This document shows positions 1 through 11,230 of a stretch of DNA of 64,000 bases, piece after piece. The first letter of the stretch is position 1. Every line of letters begins with the position of its first letter. Under the pieces are notes generated by a model, which was given only the letters and a program-made list of their open reading frames with translations, ran no database searches and was not told the DNA's origin. The translations under genes and the position numbers were made by a program. Origin of the DNA: Zerene cesonia (lineage: Eukaryota; Arthropoda; Insecta; Lepidoptera; Pieridae); contig NC_052116.1 in NCBI RefSeq assembly GCF_012273895.1, positions 7,874,001 through 7,938,000 of the forward strand. The letters run 5' to 3'.

Positions 1-250
1 ACAAATTAACTGTAAAATTGAAACCGTGAAACCATTGAAATTAAACCATTTAAGGCTCTCCAATAAACGGAATCTTTTAAAACGTACATCAATACAAAGG
101 ACAGTTAATCGCACCAGATCCCATCTAGTGACAAATAGCTTCTCGTAGCTTTGGTCCGGAATGTCGTGTCGAAATCGTGACGTTTCAGTGAATCTGAAAA
201 TTCACAGAATCCTGATGCTTTGTGTGATATCGATCATTCATCTAGAGACA

Positions 251-434
251 CTGGCTTTCCGTCCTCGGTTCTGCCCAGTCAAAGGAAAACTGCATAGTCC
301 CTGTTCACTTGGGAGTTCCGGGAAAACTTACCTTATACCCTTTTTCAAGTACCAAATTTCACCGAAATCCGTTCAGTTCAACTAAGTCGTGAAGCAAAGA
401 GAAACAGACTTACTTTATTTACAATATTAGAATT
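251..434 (-). mobile_element. Hel-like non-autonomous element, diverged
   Basis: On the plus strand it opens with CTGGCTTTCCGTCC, matching the reversed CTAG-type 3' end of lepidopteran Helitron-like repeats. It continues with the shared core ACCAAATTTCACC and AATCCGTTCAGT and closes with AATATTAGAAT, the reversed 5' end. The terminal CTAG has decayed to CTGG. An open frame across it is repeat shadow. Confidence 0.55.
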
Positions 435-564
435 TTAAATGTAGAAGCTAACCTAACCAATATGTACCATATGTAACCAGGGTACGTAGTCGGTTTATAT
501 GGTTTTAAATGTCAAACCCTATGTCACCCCGCAGGTTATTTATTCACGTTATTTATTACGCTCA

Positions 565-700
565 ATGCGTTATATATGTTATATATGCGAAAGTAACTAT
601 CTGTCTGTTTATTTTGAACGCCTAAACACCGAGCCGATTTTGATAAAATTCATCGTACAGACATAGTTTGAGGCCTAAGGACATAAAACAACCTTCCGTG
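565..700 (+). mobile_element. Hel-like 5' fragment
   Basis: ATGCGAAAGTAACTATCTG, then ACGCCTAAACACCGAGCCG and GATTTTGATAAAATTCATCG, follow the order of the 5' half of Hel-like copies elsewhere in the window. The 3' hairpin and CTAG end are not visible, so it is truncated or too diverged to close. Confidence 0.4.
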
Positions 701-758
701 AACTGGAACTTGTGGAAGAAACTAAAAAAACTCGGTATGTCAATATTTTCCTAAACTA

Positions 759-778
759 CACAGGTGACGTCACAGGTG
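759..778. promoter_or_regulatory. CRE octamer flanked by two E-boxes
   Basis: A perfect GTGACGTCAC palindrome (764-773) sits between two direct copies of CACAGGTG (759-766 and 771-778). TGACGTCA is the consensus for CREB/ATF bZIP proteins and CAGGTG is an E-box. Binding is inference; the motif may be carried by a repeat. Confidence 0.2.
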
Positions 779-1318
779 CAAATCTTTTTTCAACTATAAT
801 TTTTTAAAATATATTTATTGAATTATAAATAATGTCCTATTTACTTGATTCATTGCATAAATACAGATACTCCAGTAGGTGCATATTGTAAAACTAGCGC
901 CTTACCATTGAATGCTATTCCAGTATTATGCAGGATTTATTATTGAATAATATGCAGATAGATTTCATAACGTTTGAATACCTTGTGGTTTCAGTTTATA
1001 GCAAGGATATCGATGGAGTAACGGCGGAACGACCAAAGTAAACGTTTGTACATTCTATGCTCAGTAAATGACTATGTTTGTATATTCAAGCAGTCTACTA
1101 TTTCATGATATTATATACCGCCTCACTCTTGTCGCTTAATTTAATATATTAGATAAGTATTTTCTGAACGAGAGTTCTAGGATATTTCTATAAATTAACA
1201 GTTATCAGAAACTGTTTGACCCAAATATATAATACTAACAATAAAAATGTTTATTTATCTGTAACTTTTCCACGACTAACCCACAGAACCAAATGATGAG
1301 TGGAAATATTTTAATTAA
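779..1318. other. AT-rich stretch without recognised feature
   Basis: Mostly A/T runs. I recognise no repeat end and no frame with coding character in it. Confidence 0.5.
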
Positions 1319-1519
1319 AGGGAAATCCCGTGCCCCTAGTGGGGTAAGAGACAGATGATACATCTGTTTCAATGTTCGATTTCATTTCTGTACAAGTAGG
1401 TGATCAGCCTTCTGTGTCCTACAAGACATAAACTTTTGTTTTCGATAGTCCCCACTGGGAATCGAACCCAGGACCCCTCACTTGTACACTCACGTGTTAA
1501 CCACTGCACCAAGGAGCCG
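1319..1519 (-). mobile_element. SINE-A, near full length
   Basis: Read on the minus strand, the copy starts with a tRNA-like head (GGCTCCTTGGTGCAGTGGTT as A box, GGGTTCGATTCCC as B box). It continues through the AGGACACAGAAGGCTGATC body and ends at GGGGCACGGGATTTCCC. An internal RNA polymerase III promoter is expected for this class. I see no certain target-site duplication. Confidence 0.75.
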
Positions 1520-1742
1520 ATCAAAATATCTAAATACTCAGTAAAACATAAACTTCTCTCTGTTTCAAAATGTATTGTAGTCGACAGTCGGGGCGCAGCT
1601 TAGAAACTAAATATCCATGTATATATTTCAAAACAAGAACAAACGCCCAATGCAAACACATGCTGAACCATCCAAAAACAACTCGCATATAACTCGAACA
1701 GTATCTCGTGACAAATAAGCGTTTGATTTGGTACATGCAAGA

Positions 1743-1756
1743 TCGTGACGTCACGA
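1743..1756. promoter_or_regulatory. Perfect 14-bp palindrome with CRE core
   Basis: TCGTGACGTCACGA reads the same on both strands and contains the bZIP octamer TGACGTCA. It lies outside any repeat I recognise. Regulatory function is inference. Confidence 0.25.
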
Positions 1757-1940
1757 GATCGGAACTCGAATACACTCTATTGATTTCACAAAAGCAGCCA
1801 GCGAAAGGACCCGCATTCGAGACGATTCAAATGAGTTGAGAGTTCCCAAATTAATCTGACAGCGTTCGGAATGTTTTGTAGTTTCTTTCGAAAGTTTTTT
1901 TTTTGTTTCTGTTTCCCTAATGACTGCTCATTTATATAAA

Positions 1941-2095
1941 CTAGCTTTTGCTCGCGGTTTCGCACGCGTTATGTTTGAAGTAGTTTAATAGATGTTATTA
2001 TACATATAAACCTTCCTGTTGAATCACTTATTTATAAAACTAAAAACATCAAGATCCGTTGTGTAGTTTGAAGATCTAAGAATACAAACATACAC
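1941..2095 (-). mobile_element. Hel-like element
   Basis: Starts on the plus strand with CTAGCTTTTGCTCGCGG after an A, the reversed Helitron 3' end (CTAG before T). The next bases, GTTTCGCACGCG, would form the subterminal GC-rich hairpin. The other end fades into AT-rich sequence near 2095. A related copy at 24304 carries a SINE insertion. Confidence 0.6.
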
Positions 2096-2186
2096 AGGTG
2101 ATGAACAATATGTATACATACACATAAATCTTCAACTTGCTAAATTATTTACTGACGGGGTATTTATTTAACACTAAGAGATCCGT

Positions 2187-2377
2187 ATTTAATACTATAA
2201 ATGCAAAAATGACTTTCCCTCTATCCGTCTCTTCGTCACGCCTAAACCGCTGAATCTCTTTCTATGAAATTAAGTTGTAAGATAGTATCAAACTGAGAGC
2301 AGGACTTATACAGTGAAACCCGATACTGTCTACATTCTTAACTTCATACGCGAGCGAAGCCGCTGGCAGAAATATAG
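2187..2377 (+). mobile_element. Hel-like element, plus strand
   Basis: AATACTATAAATGCAAAAAT at the left end and GCGAGCGAAGCCGCTGGCAG then ATAG at the right end frame a core with CACGCCTAAACCGCTGAATC. The terminal CTAG has become ATAG. It lies in inverted orientation to the copy at 1941. Confidence 0.55.
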
Positions 2378-2503
2378 TAAGTTATAATTTAAATTGCTTA
2401 CAAATAGTGTCTCATAAAAGATCTAGCAATAGAACATCTAAGTAAAAGCAGTAAAAAAACATCAAGTGTCAGTAAGTGTAAACCGCTAAACCTAAATGGG
2501 CGG

Positions 2504-2560
2504 CAAAGATTCAAGTCAAGTCACGTAAAACCGTGGCTTCAATATCCGTCAGCCAAAGTA
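2504..2560. repeat. Short repeat shared with 6820-6870
   Basis: GTCACGTAAAACCGTGGCTT followed by CAATATCCGTCAG matches GTCACGTAGCTCTGCGGCTC followed by CAATACCCGTCAG near 6833. I cannot assign the family; only these two copies were noticed. Confidence 0.4.
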
Positions 2561-2689
2561 ACTGACGGTTAATCAATTGCTTCTAAACTTGAGGCTGTAT
2601 TCGTCTAAGAATATATTAAGGAAATGGGAATAGGAGCGTTTGGAATCAAAAAATTTGTAATACCTAATCTAAACATATAAAACTCAAAG

Positions 2690-2955
2690 GTGACTGACTG
2701 ACATAGTGATCTATCTACGCTCAGCCCAAACCTCTGGACGTATCGGGCTGAAATTTGGCATGCAGGTAGGTTATGACGTTCCTCGTGCGTTCCATAGAAG
2801 ATCCCAGGATCCCTGCCATTATGCTTTGAGTTTGGCCGCCGAGACGGATTTAGTGGGTAGAAATCCCACAAGCTCTACTTTTCCCCCAAAGCTAGAGTAT
2901 ATTTTGAAGATTTTCTCCTCGTTAAAAAAAAGGTATTATGACGTAGGCGTCCGCA
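2690..2955 (+). repeat. Lepidopteran repeat interrupted by 156 bp
   Basis: TGACTGACTGACATAGTGAT, GCCCAAACCTCTGGACG and GGGCTGAAATTTGGCATGC are typical of a widespread Hel-like repeat. The sequence reaches TTATGACGT (2771-2779), breaks off, and resumes 156 bp later with TTATGACGT (2936-2944) then AGGCGTCCGC. The duplicated nonamer flanks the intervening block. Confidence 0.5.
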
Positions 2956-3167
2956 AATACAATAAACAATAAACAATAATTTATTCATCAAAACATTTTG
3001 TTACATATATGTTGATTAAGAACCCTTGCTCCCACACTAGGATTCCCTGTGTCGTGGGAACAAGTTTCTTCCGGTAGGTTTAAAAAAGTACAACTGTACT
3101 AATTATATATTACAAAATAAATAAATTCATGCTGCTATACTACTTATTACAATTTTGTACGTATTAG

Positions 3168-3240
3168 TGTGCCTCTCTGTGTATGTGTGTGTGTGTGTGT
3201 CTGTGTGTCTATTTTTGTGTGTGTGTATGTGTGTGTGTTT
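3168..3240. repeat. GT-rich microsatellite
   Basis: Interrupted GT dinucleotide tract with TGTGTGTGTGTGTGTGTCTG-type blocks, ending in a T run. The reverse-strand frame here is low-complexity His/Thr and is not a gene. Confidence 0.85.
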
Positions 3241-4027
3241 GTCAAGTTTTTTTTTAATATTGAAAATAACTAAAGGATTTTGATCAATTCTATCCCCAAG
3301 AGGATAAATATAGGGGATGGAAGTTTGTAACATGAAAATTTATTAAGACCGGGCAACAGCTGATAAGTTATCTCCAATAGCGTAGCAGCAATTTTGAAAC
3401 GCAGCCTCAAAAATCGAAATATGTTTTACATAACTAAGTAGACTTTTTTCAAGTGCATTTGAATCATGTTATATTAAAATTGTGAATTCATTATTATAAA
3501 ATATCTGAAAGAACACTGATTTTGTAAAGAGTTTATAGAAATCAAAGCTATTCTCAAGGGTATGAGATGTTGAATCGCTGTAAAAAGCCTATGTAGGGAC
3601 GATAGGCTGTCAAGCCATTGATTTATCTCAAACATGAAAATTATAATATATATAAATGTTACATATCTTAGGCCTTAGCTTGCGTTACTCAGGGTACAAT
3701 TTATTTTTTATGTGTAGAGGAATTAGTAGGTGCTTTACTTCAAGTTCGGTGGTCATCCCTGTCTCACGACCCCCCCCAAGAAAAAATGGTTCAAACTTTA
3801 TCGTTTAAACTAGCAGGCATATATAACAAAACAAGACATTGTATTTTATATTTTTTGCGAAAATACACTTACACAAGAATGACAAAAAAATATTTTTCAC
3901 AAATTTACAATCGTGTCGTTGTAGACAAATTACAGATAGATGAGGATCTCAACATATTATGTTTACCTGTATTTTAACAAAAATGACATAAACAGATTGA
4001 AAATTAAATATCATTATATTAAAAAAA
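3241..4027. other. AT-rich stretch, no gene seen
   Basis: Contains a C9 run near 3771-3779 and long A/T runs. The 63-codon frame at 3786-3977 has no recognisable domain and looks like chance. Confidence 0.5.
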
Positions 4028-4205
4028 GGATCTGCCTCCTTGGTATAGTAGTTAACGCGTGAGCGTAGAACCAAAGGGTCCTGGTTTCGAATCCCGGTGG
4101 CGACGCACAAAAAATAAATTTTCGGTCTGGCAGCACACAGAAGGCTGATTACCTACGTGTCCGTAAAGAAAATCGATGAGAGAAACCCCCCTGGGGGACA
4201 CGGAA
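4028..4205 (+). mobile_element. SINE-A, tail diverged
   Basis: tRNA-like head TGCCTCCTTGGTATAGTAGT (A box) and GGTTTCGAATCCC (B box), then GGTCTGGCAGCACACAGAAG and CTGATTACCTACGTGTCCG. It ends at GGGGGACACGGAATT. The tail differs from other copies. Confidence 0.75.
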
Positions 4206-4573
4206 TTTTTTCATCACTCACACACACATCACTCTTTTTTCAATGCATGAACATCTTCCATCATCTGGTATTGAGCGAGCGATCGTTATAGTGTGTTCAG
4301 AGTACAGTGTGGTTCTAATACAAATCAGGTGTTGCTTTCCAACCTCTTTTCTTTTCTTTACTTGAAAAGCACTTTAAATTATAACTTTTCGTGTAAAACT
4401 TTGAAACACCGTCTCAAATTCCAACCGAGTCACGTGAGGCTTCACATGCTTAGTAAACATTAAGCTGACCTATCCTCCATCATACATTACGTTAATGATA
4501 GAAGATACTGGATTTTAGATGAAGATGTTTAACATTGAGTAATATGTGACAACATTATAATTTGTTTATCAAA

Positions 4574-4755
4574 CTAGCTTTCCAAAATCACATAGTTTCC
4601 GTTCTCGTGGGATATCTGGGATAAAAAATATTCTATATTTTTTCTCGGCTATAATAATTATCTTTGGACATAATTTCATCCTAATCATCGATTATGACTG
4701 CTGCATGAACAAGAAACAGACAGACAAAGTTACTTTCACATTTATAATATTAGAA
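4574..4755 (-). mobile_element. Hel-like element
   Basis: Plus strand begins CTAGCTTTCC after A and ends CACATTTATAATATTAGAAG, the reversed pair of Helitron-like termini. The core has GGGATAAAAAATATTCTAT and ACAGACAGACAAAGTTAC. The 3' hairpin region is degraded. Confidence 0.55.
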
Positions 4756-4880
4756 GGGGAAATATGGATTATTATTAATTATTGATCTTTGAATTCGTCA
4801 GAGTAGTGTTTCGTCAATTATTCCATTGAAGTAAGTTTTCATTGGTATTAAATGGAATATAGAAATTTCGTATATACTTG

Positions 4881-5180
4881 GCAGTGGTGGGTCAGTGGGG
4901 ACGACCGAAGACTTAATATCGACAAGTCAGGCAGTCGAAACCAAGCGAGCGTACAGGAAATAGATTGATTTTAAAATTTATCTGCATAACATCACCACTG
5001 CTCGAAACGGTGAAGGAAAAAATCATGAAGAAACCGGTATATCAAACAATCAAAAAGTTCGATGACATGTGACATCTGCTAACCCGACCTTGGCCTGCGT
5101 GGTGGATTATGGCCTGAACCCTAATGGGAGGCCTGTGTCCCAGCAGTGGGAACATATAATGGGCTGAAAATGATGATGAA
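4881..5180 (+). mobile_element. SINE-B, full length
   Basis: Head GCAGTGGTGGGTCAGTGGGG (A-box-like), then CAGTCGAAACC (weak B box). The body follows with AACGGTGAAGGAAAAAATC, GACATGTGACATCTGC, GTGGTGGATTATGGCCTGAA and CCCAGCAGTGGGAACATAT, ending in a TGATGATGAA tail. CGTATATA occurs at 4869-4876 and again at 5192-5199, a possible but loose target-site duplication. Confidence 0.75.
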
Positions 5181-5199
5181 AATATACCAACCGTATATA

Positions 5200-5864
5200 A
5201 CCTACCGAGACTATACTACGCTTTTTTTATCTCGCCGTGTTGACCTTACTATAGAAATCTAAACCTGTCCATTGAACAATAGGCCAGCGCTGGCGTAAGA
5301 AGTTTGAAGTTCTATAAATATTTAATCGTTACACAACTAGTTCATACATACATTCTTTATTTCGCTACATTGCACGAAGATTTATGTACCTTCTTAGAAC
5401 AAATGCATAATAAATATGTTAATTTTCCAGTTATTAAACTGTACCAAGATTAATTAATTGTTTATTAAATAAAGTCTGTCAATAGATACTACCTAACCAT
5501 ATATTGGGGAAGGCAAAATAACTTTACCGCATGGGAAAGCGATGTTAATGCAATGCCCAAAATAATATGGAAGCTTCTCCTGGGGTGCAATTTTAATCAA
5601 CGAAGCACGTTGATAATTTTAAAAACATTGACGCGATTCGGCTCCCTAAAGCCCAAATGTAATTAAATATTTATTTAACTAACTTGACCACTATGCTTTG
5701 AGAGTTGCCTTTGGGATGAAACTTCATGAAAAATATCGATAGCTACTTTTATTGGAAAATAAATTTATGTTTTTAATATAAGTATTGTTAAAAACTATAT
5801 AAAAATTAAAGAATGCTCTAAAAGAGTTTTCATATGATACTAACTGTATACTTGATCTATCTAT
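5200..5864. other. AT-rich stretch, nothing recognised
   Basis: No repeat terminus and no coding-like frame. Direction changes and A/T runs dominate. Confidence 0.5.
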
Positions 5865-5884
5865 ATATAGCTATATATCATATA

Positions 5885-6038
5885 TAAAAGACAATCGTGT
5901 AACTTACACCTTTTATCTCAAGAATGACTGAACGGATTTTAATGGATTTTCTCTCTGCTTGTATTAGGGTAATAAATGTAAAAATAAATTTAAAATCGAT
6001 TACCCAGGTGGAGCCGGGGCGGAGTTATCCGGATCTAG
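5885..6038 (+). mobile_element. Hel-like element, 3' end intact
   Basis: Core GAATGACTGAACGGATTTTA and 3' GGTGGAGCCGGGGCGGAG, with CTAG at 6035-6038 followed by T. The left end is uncertain. The 67-codon frame across it is repeat shadow. Confidence 0.5.
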
Positions 6039-6451
6039 TTAATAAAAGCTTTTATATCCTAATCTTAAACTCTATAGTCCGATGCAAGACAGACTGTATT
6101 TTTTGTCTACTTTTTCTGTCAACATGAATGATGTTAGCCAATATTCCCCCAGCTCGAGTTATCTACTTAATTAGCAGGCATTTTAGGCATTAGGCCTCGA
6201 TGGAAGTTTTGAGTATTATATTTTATTATAGTTATTGTGTATAATATACTAGTGGGTGCTCTAAAACTGCTGTAAATTTACTATACATTAACAAGTGTAC
6301 TTCAGTGCTCGGATATTGTGTTTCAGGCATTTAATTGAAATGTTTGATTGTCACTAAATTAAAAAAAATAAAAGAGGCATTAAGATTGAAAATTTTATCT
6401 TTGGACTAATGTGACCAATACATCAGTATTAACTCGTTACTTGAACTCAAA

Positions 6452-6660
6452 CTCAATCATTTATTTATTTAATTAGACTTCTCATAAAAACACTTTTAAA
6501 TCGTCATAACGGCAAGAAACTCTGTAGTTGCTCCTTTTAATCCTATAAATTTTATGTTTTAATTCTACGTATTAAGTAATAGCAACACAGCAATGATACC
6601 AAAAAACTGTCATGTGGTTATTAAGCGACAACATTCCCCGGATTTCCATTTACCATTACC
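6452..6660 (-). mobile_element. LINE 3'-end fragment (type 2 tail)
   Basis: AAACTCAATCATTTATTTAT, then CACTTTTAAATCGTCAT, GGCAAGAAACTCTGTAGTTG and CTCCTTTTAATCC, match the widespread lepidopteran non-LTR retrotransposon 3' region and the copy at 22741. The T-rich start suggests that the sense strand is minus. Confidence 0.5.
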
Positions 6661-6828
6661 AAAATAAAACACAAAGCATTATGCCCATTTGAAAAATTAT
6701 CTCGTTATAGACTCTTCGTTGACATCGCCTAAAAGATTCAAATGCCGAACTATTTTCGTCAAATCTTGATTGAAACTTGAATTCGCTCCATTACAGAATA
6801 CACTAAAGTGATCTCGCTCACTCGATAC

Positions 6829-6870
6829 GTCAGGTCACGTAGCTCTGCGGCTCCAATACCCGTCAGATAA
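6829..6870. repeat. Second copy of the short repeat at 2504
   Basis: See the 2504 entry: the two share GTCACGTA, GGCT and the CAATAnCCGTCAG block in the same order and orientation. Confidence 0.4.
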
Positions 6871-6985
6871 TGCACCGAGCTAAAGATGCAATGCAATTTC
6901 GTTGCGAAATCGTGATTCGCCACTTCATTTTAAACAGTGGTTATTATAGCCAGAGTGGTAGGTGAAAGAATGAATTTATAATCAA

Positions 6986-7152
6986 CTAGCTGTTCGCCCT
7001 GGCTTCGCCCGTAGTACATTTCCGGGATAAAAGGTATCCTATATGATAGTTCGGGATAATGTAGCTTGCTTTTGGTGAAAGAAATATCAAAATCGATTCA
7101 GTAGTTTCAGAGCCATTAGGGTACAAACAAACAAAAAATATATTAGTATAGT
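6986..7152 (-). mobile_element. Hel-like element
   Basis: Plus strand CTAGCTGTTCGCCCTGGCTT then CGCCCGTAGTACATTTCCGG at one end and AATATATTAGTATAG at the other. TCGATTCAGTAGTTTCAGAG marks the core. CTAG at 6986-6989 follows an A, as expected for a Helitron 3' end on the minus strand. Confidence 0.65.
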
Positions 7153-7195
7153 TTTAGAAGTACCTTTGATAGTAAGCACGATCTTTATGTACTAA

Positions 7196-7353
7196 CTAGC
7201 TATTCGTCCCGGTTTCTCCCGTGGTACATATATATCCTATGTCATTATCAGTGCAATTGCAGCTTTTAATCGGTAAAAGACTTTTTGAAATCGGTCCAGC
7301 CGTTCACGCGTGATAGGGTGACCAAGGGAAATGAGGATTCATTATATAGATGA
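7196..7353 (-). mobile_element. Hel-like element, same orientation as 6986 copy
   Basis: CTAGCTATTCGTCCCGGTTT, CTCCCGTGGTACATATATAT and AATCGGTCCAGCCGTTCACG repeat the layout of the preceding element, 43 bp away. It is more diverged toward its 5' end. Confidence 0.55.
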
Positions 7354-8695
7354 ATAATTACGTAACTACTTATTGGATAAATAAATAAATTCAATTTTCG
7401 TCTAATAATTAAATTATACTCAAAATCTGATATGGAGTTAAAATAGCATAGTAACGAAGTTTTTTAAGTAGAATTTATTGATACCAAAAAATATGTTCTG
7501 AGATATTTAGCCTTTAATTAATTATTGCACTGTTACGTGAATTTGTTTGTGTTTTTTTTATTATTTTTGTTGGTGTAAATAATTGTTGGCTAAACCATAT
7601 AAAACAAATATAATTTGATAAATTACAATTTTAAAATCATCTTAGCAATTAACTTATCAAAACATACGACTTACGTAGTTTTGAAATTTTATCACACCGC
7701 ATTCATTATTGTCTCGTAAATATAACAGAAAAACTCGAACATTATAATTTAAAATTAGCCTCAAGCAAATCAAAGACATTTATCAAAGCAATCCTGTTAT
7801 CCAATGTCACTTATTAATCCACGTCGAGAAACATTCCAATTTTGCCGTTGTTAATATTGTATATATTTACGTACAAGAGCATTTTTCCTTATTTAGTAAT
7901 CACGTCTTTTCAAAACATTATTCCAAATGAACCGACGGCCCAAGGCATTTGATTAACATACCACAAAGAGACGTTCGTAAATTATTCTACATTCAATCGT
8001 TGGTATATTATTTAAAGTACAAATTCTTGATATAGAAAACGGTAAAAAATATAAGAAACAACTCATATATTCAGAGTCTTTAGTACAATCGTGAATATTA
8101 AAGCGGCAAATTTTACGGCGTAAAATAAAAACAAAGAAAATAAGTTTTGTTGCCGCTAATTTGAATACTCTTGCCTCGCTCAGACGTTCTGTGGGCTATT
8201 TTTCGTCGGTTAGTCTAGTTATCCAGCTTTAAGTGTTGCTAGATTTTTACTTTCAAAACCAGGCCTAAGTTACATCGACCCAGGTATTTTTTCCAGGTGC
8301 TTCTGTTTTTTACATAGTACTGCTATTAATTTTAGAAACTATCAATAGAAATTTTGAAAGTATTACTGAATTAAAATGATATATCATTGATTGGTAGGAG
8401 AAATAAATCCTCAACATTTATTATAGACTGCTTTTTACCCTAGTTCAACGTGGCCCTAGCAGTGAGCTATTGAAAACAAGAAGAAGCTACCTTATTCCTT
8501 GGTGTCTGAATTGAAAAATCACTTCAACTCTGTTTGTCGCAATGTGTGGGGAGATCCAATCAGTAAACGAATGTTACATGTATATGTGTTGTATAATGAT
8601 TAGCATGGATAAATTGTCCATCACACAAAGGACCTTAATAAAGTTATTTATCCTCAAACGTGAAGCTTAAACTCGGTAATCATGTTAAATAATAA
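7354..8695. other. 1.3 kb AT-rich stretch, nothing recognised
   Basis: No repeat ends, hairpins or coding-like frames noticed. It may be unique sequence. Confidence 0.5.
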
Positions 8696-9029
8696 TCACA
8701 CTATTATAAATGTGAAAGTTTTGTTTGTGTGGATGTTCGTCCGTCAATCACGCTGAAACTACTGGATAGATTTTGATGAAATTTGGTATACAGACAGGGT
8801 ATAAGCTGACTGAGGTGATAGGATACTTTTAATCCCGATTAAATGCTCTCATGGGATAAAACAGGTAATTTCTGGATCTATCGATCCGATTTTGAAAGGT
8901 CTGTTACCAATTAAAAGCCACATTAAATTTGAGTTCATATATTTAATTTCTTGTTATTAATTAAATTAGGCTACGTATTCAATTTTGTTTTTATCCCGGC
9001 TTCACCCGTCTGGAGCCGGGAGTTACTAG
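8696..9029 (+). mobile_element. HelB with an unrelated central block
   Basis: HelB 5' half is clear: CTATTATAAATGTGAAAG, GTCCGTCAATCACGCTGAAA and TATACAGACAGGGTATAAGC. After GGGATAAAACAGG the copy diverges for about 120 bp, then closes with CCCGGCTTCACCCGTCTGGA, GCCGGGAG and CTAG at 9026-9029. The base after CTAG is C rather than T. Confidence 0.6.
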
Positions 9030-10189
9030 CACTTTATAAACTTGAATCTGGAATAACAAAACATTGTATGGCAGAAAAAACATGTAGTGGAATGAGTGAA
9101 TGTATTTATACATTTCTGCTTTAACAGGAAACAGGGTTTTATTTGAAAATAGCCGAATGGTTTACATTAGCCGTGAGAACGTGTTTGTGGAAAGCCATCA
9201 TCTATTCTCTAACACCTAGCTTAAACTAAATCTAGCAAATTCCTTCTGTATTTGTGTGCCTGTAATCTAGTGTCTAACCAAAAAGCCGAACTCGTTACGA
9301 TCCACCTTTAAGAATTTATAAGCTTGTTTTTAAAGGTATTTCTACTCAATATGTGCTTCATTGTGTATAAAATAGTATACATTAAAGGTAAAAAGAGAAA
9401 TTAATGTATATCTCAGTTTCAGTTCGGCAAAATGAAAATATGATACTTACAGTCGATATATATCTATTATAATAATTCCTTTTAGACTTTGCATTTGATA
9501 TCGGATTAATAAAATAGAAAGCAATTTAACTTCATACTACGCGACATATTATAAATAAACAAATAAATAAATAAAACAATTATTGATAACATACATTAAT
9601 AGTACAATCCGAAAATATTTAATTTCTTAAAAGAAGGTTATTGACGTCACTTGGGTACTAGGGTAGTTCAAATCATAATACTGGACAAATAACCATAATT
9701 TCCTATCAACAAAGAATAAAACAAGGCAATTGGTTAAAAACCCACGAGGCTATCAAATAACAAACCTCCAACCTCCTTCGTTTTTGCCTGAAAAGAACAA
9801 ATGTAACTGTTAAATAAGTAAAAAAACAATAAGTAAAAAAACTATTGTTATTGACATGAACCCCTATCCCTTTATATACATATTCGGTATCGTATTATCT
9901 CAGGCGTGTTCACGAGAGCCATATTTAGCACTTGTCCTATCTGAAACGCGAGTCTTTTGTGTTTGGGATTAACAATTTCGCGTTGGAAGCAAACAATCAG
10001 CTTTTGTAACTCGACGGTACGTGTAATGATAAATAGGGAGTTTTGTTCTGCGTTCTGTAATATATAATGCTATTTGGGAGTTTTAAATTAGTTTATGGTG
10101 GAATATAAACTTTGAAACTTTGAATGTCCCTACCTAAACGATCTAACGTTTAGTTTTATAGCATGCAAATGTTTAATAAATTGAGAAGA
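9030..10189. other. 1.2 kb stretch, mostly AT-rich
   Basis: Holds an AAATAAATAAATAAATA run near 9558 and a perfect TGACGTCA at 9642-9649. No gene or repeat termini recognised. Confidence 0.45.
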
Positions 10190-10190
10190 T

Positions 10191-10471
10191 TTTTTAATGT
10201 CATAAGCGGGCAACTGAGCAGGCGGTTCGGCTTACGGTAAGCGATCACCACCGCCCATGAGTATTCGCTGAGATAAAGCCTCTGTAAATGCGTTGCCCGC
10301 TTTTAAGAGGAAAGGGGTAAGGAGAGGATTGATGACTGGAAAGGATTGGGAAAGGTGATAAAAAGGAAATGGCTCCAGCTGCCCCACCCTTTGTTTTCTC
10401 TGGGGTCTGGTACTTCCCCGTGGTGCGAGCTGGCCCAATTTGTGCCATAATGTGCTCGACTCCCACAGCAA
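10191..10471 (-). mobile_element. RepD retroposon-like repeat
   Basis: On plus, TTTTTTAATGTCATAAGCGG, GCGATCACCACCGCCCATGA, GCGTTGCCCGCTTTTAAGAG and CTTCCCCGTGGTGCGAGCTG occur in family order. Read on minus it ends in TATGACATTAAAAAA, which looks like an A-rich tail. Three overlapping open frames are repeat shadows. Confidence 0.7.
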
Positions 10472-10952
10472 AATTAAACAAAAACAACTTCAAATGTAAT
10501 ATATATAATATTCAAAATAATATCACTATCACCATACAAAGCCATTTCTATTTACTAAAAGGAAATGATAATATGAATTTGAATCACATATTTTCATTTT
10601 CAAACACTGGAACATTTCGCGAAATTACATAAATTCCTTGAATTATGTTCATCTAAGCACTAGTAACATGAATAAGGTATTTATAAAATGCTCTGTTCCC
10701 AGCGATACAAACTTGTTTTCATCATAAATATGAATAAATGTGTTGCTATATCATTTTAACGCTCACCTTCCACTAACTCGGTATAGTGATGTATTTTATA
10801 GTGAATTATTATTACTTGGTTTATTTTCTAAGGTACAACATGAATAGAAACGTTTATTATATCCCGTACAATGTAATAATGTTCTTTATTCCGTTTGTAT
10901 TAACGTTCATAATAGTTTTTTTCGTTATTTTACCTTTTGCTATCGTAGCACC

Positions 10953-11012
10953 GAGCTGGTGTCGCTTGATGGTAAGTGGCCACCACCGTCCATGATCATT
11001 TGCAGGGGTAAT
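10953..11012 (-). mobile_element. RepD tail fragment
   Basis: GAGCTGGTGTCGCTTGATGG, TAAGTGGCCACCACCGTCC and ATGATCATTTGCAGGGGTA match the tail-proximal 60 bp of RepD only. Confidence 0.55.
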
Positions 11013-11049
11013 GTCTAAAACTTCTACTATTAAGCGATTTTATCAAAAA

Positions 11050-11230
11050 CTAGCGGTCCGCCCCCCGTTCCCCCGTGGTACGTATTGCCCATTGCGTATA
11101 GCCTTTTGCCTTCCTCAATAAATGGGCTATCTAAAACTAAAAGTATTCTTCAAATCGGACCAGTAGTTCCTGAGATTGGTGCGTTCAAATAAACAAACTC
11201 TTCAGCTTTATAATATTACGAGTAGTATAG
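11050..11230 (-). mobile_element. HelC
   Basis: CTAGCGGTCCGCC at the left, then GTGGTACGTATTGCCC, CTTCCTCAATAAATGGGCTA and CAGTAGTTCCTGAGATTGGT, with AAACTCTTCAGCTTTATAAT then ATT at the right. This is the same family as 34539, 44502 and 60294. CTAG follows an A. Confidence 0.7.

Noticed and set aside
3127..3333. His/Thr-rich minus frame
   Set aside because: Translation of a GT microsatellite.
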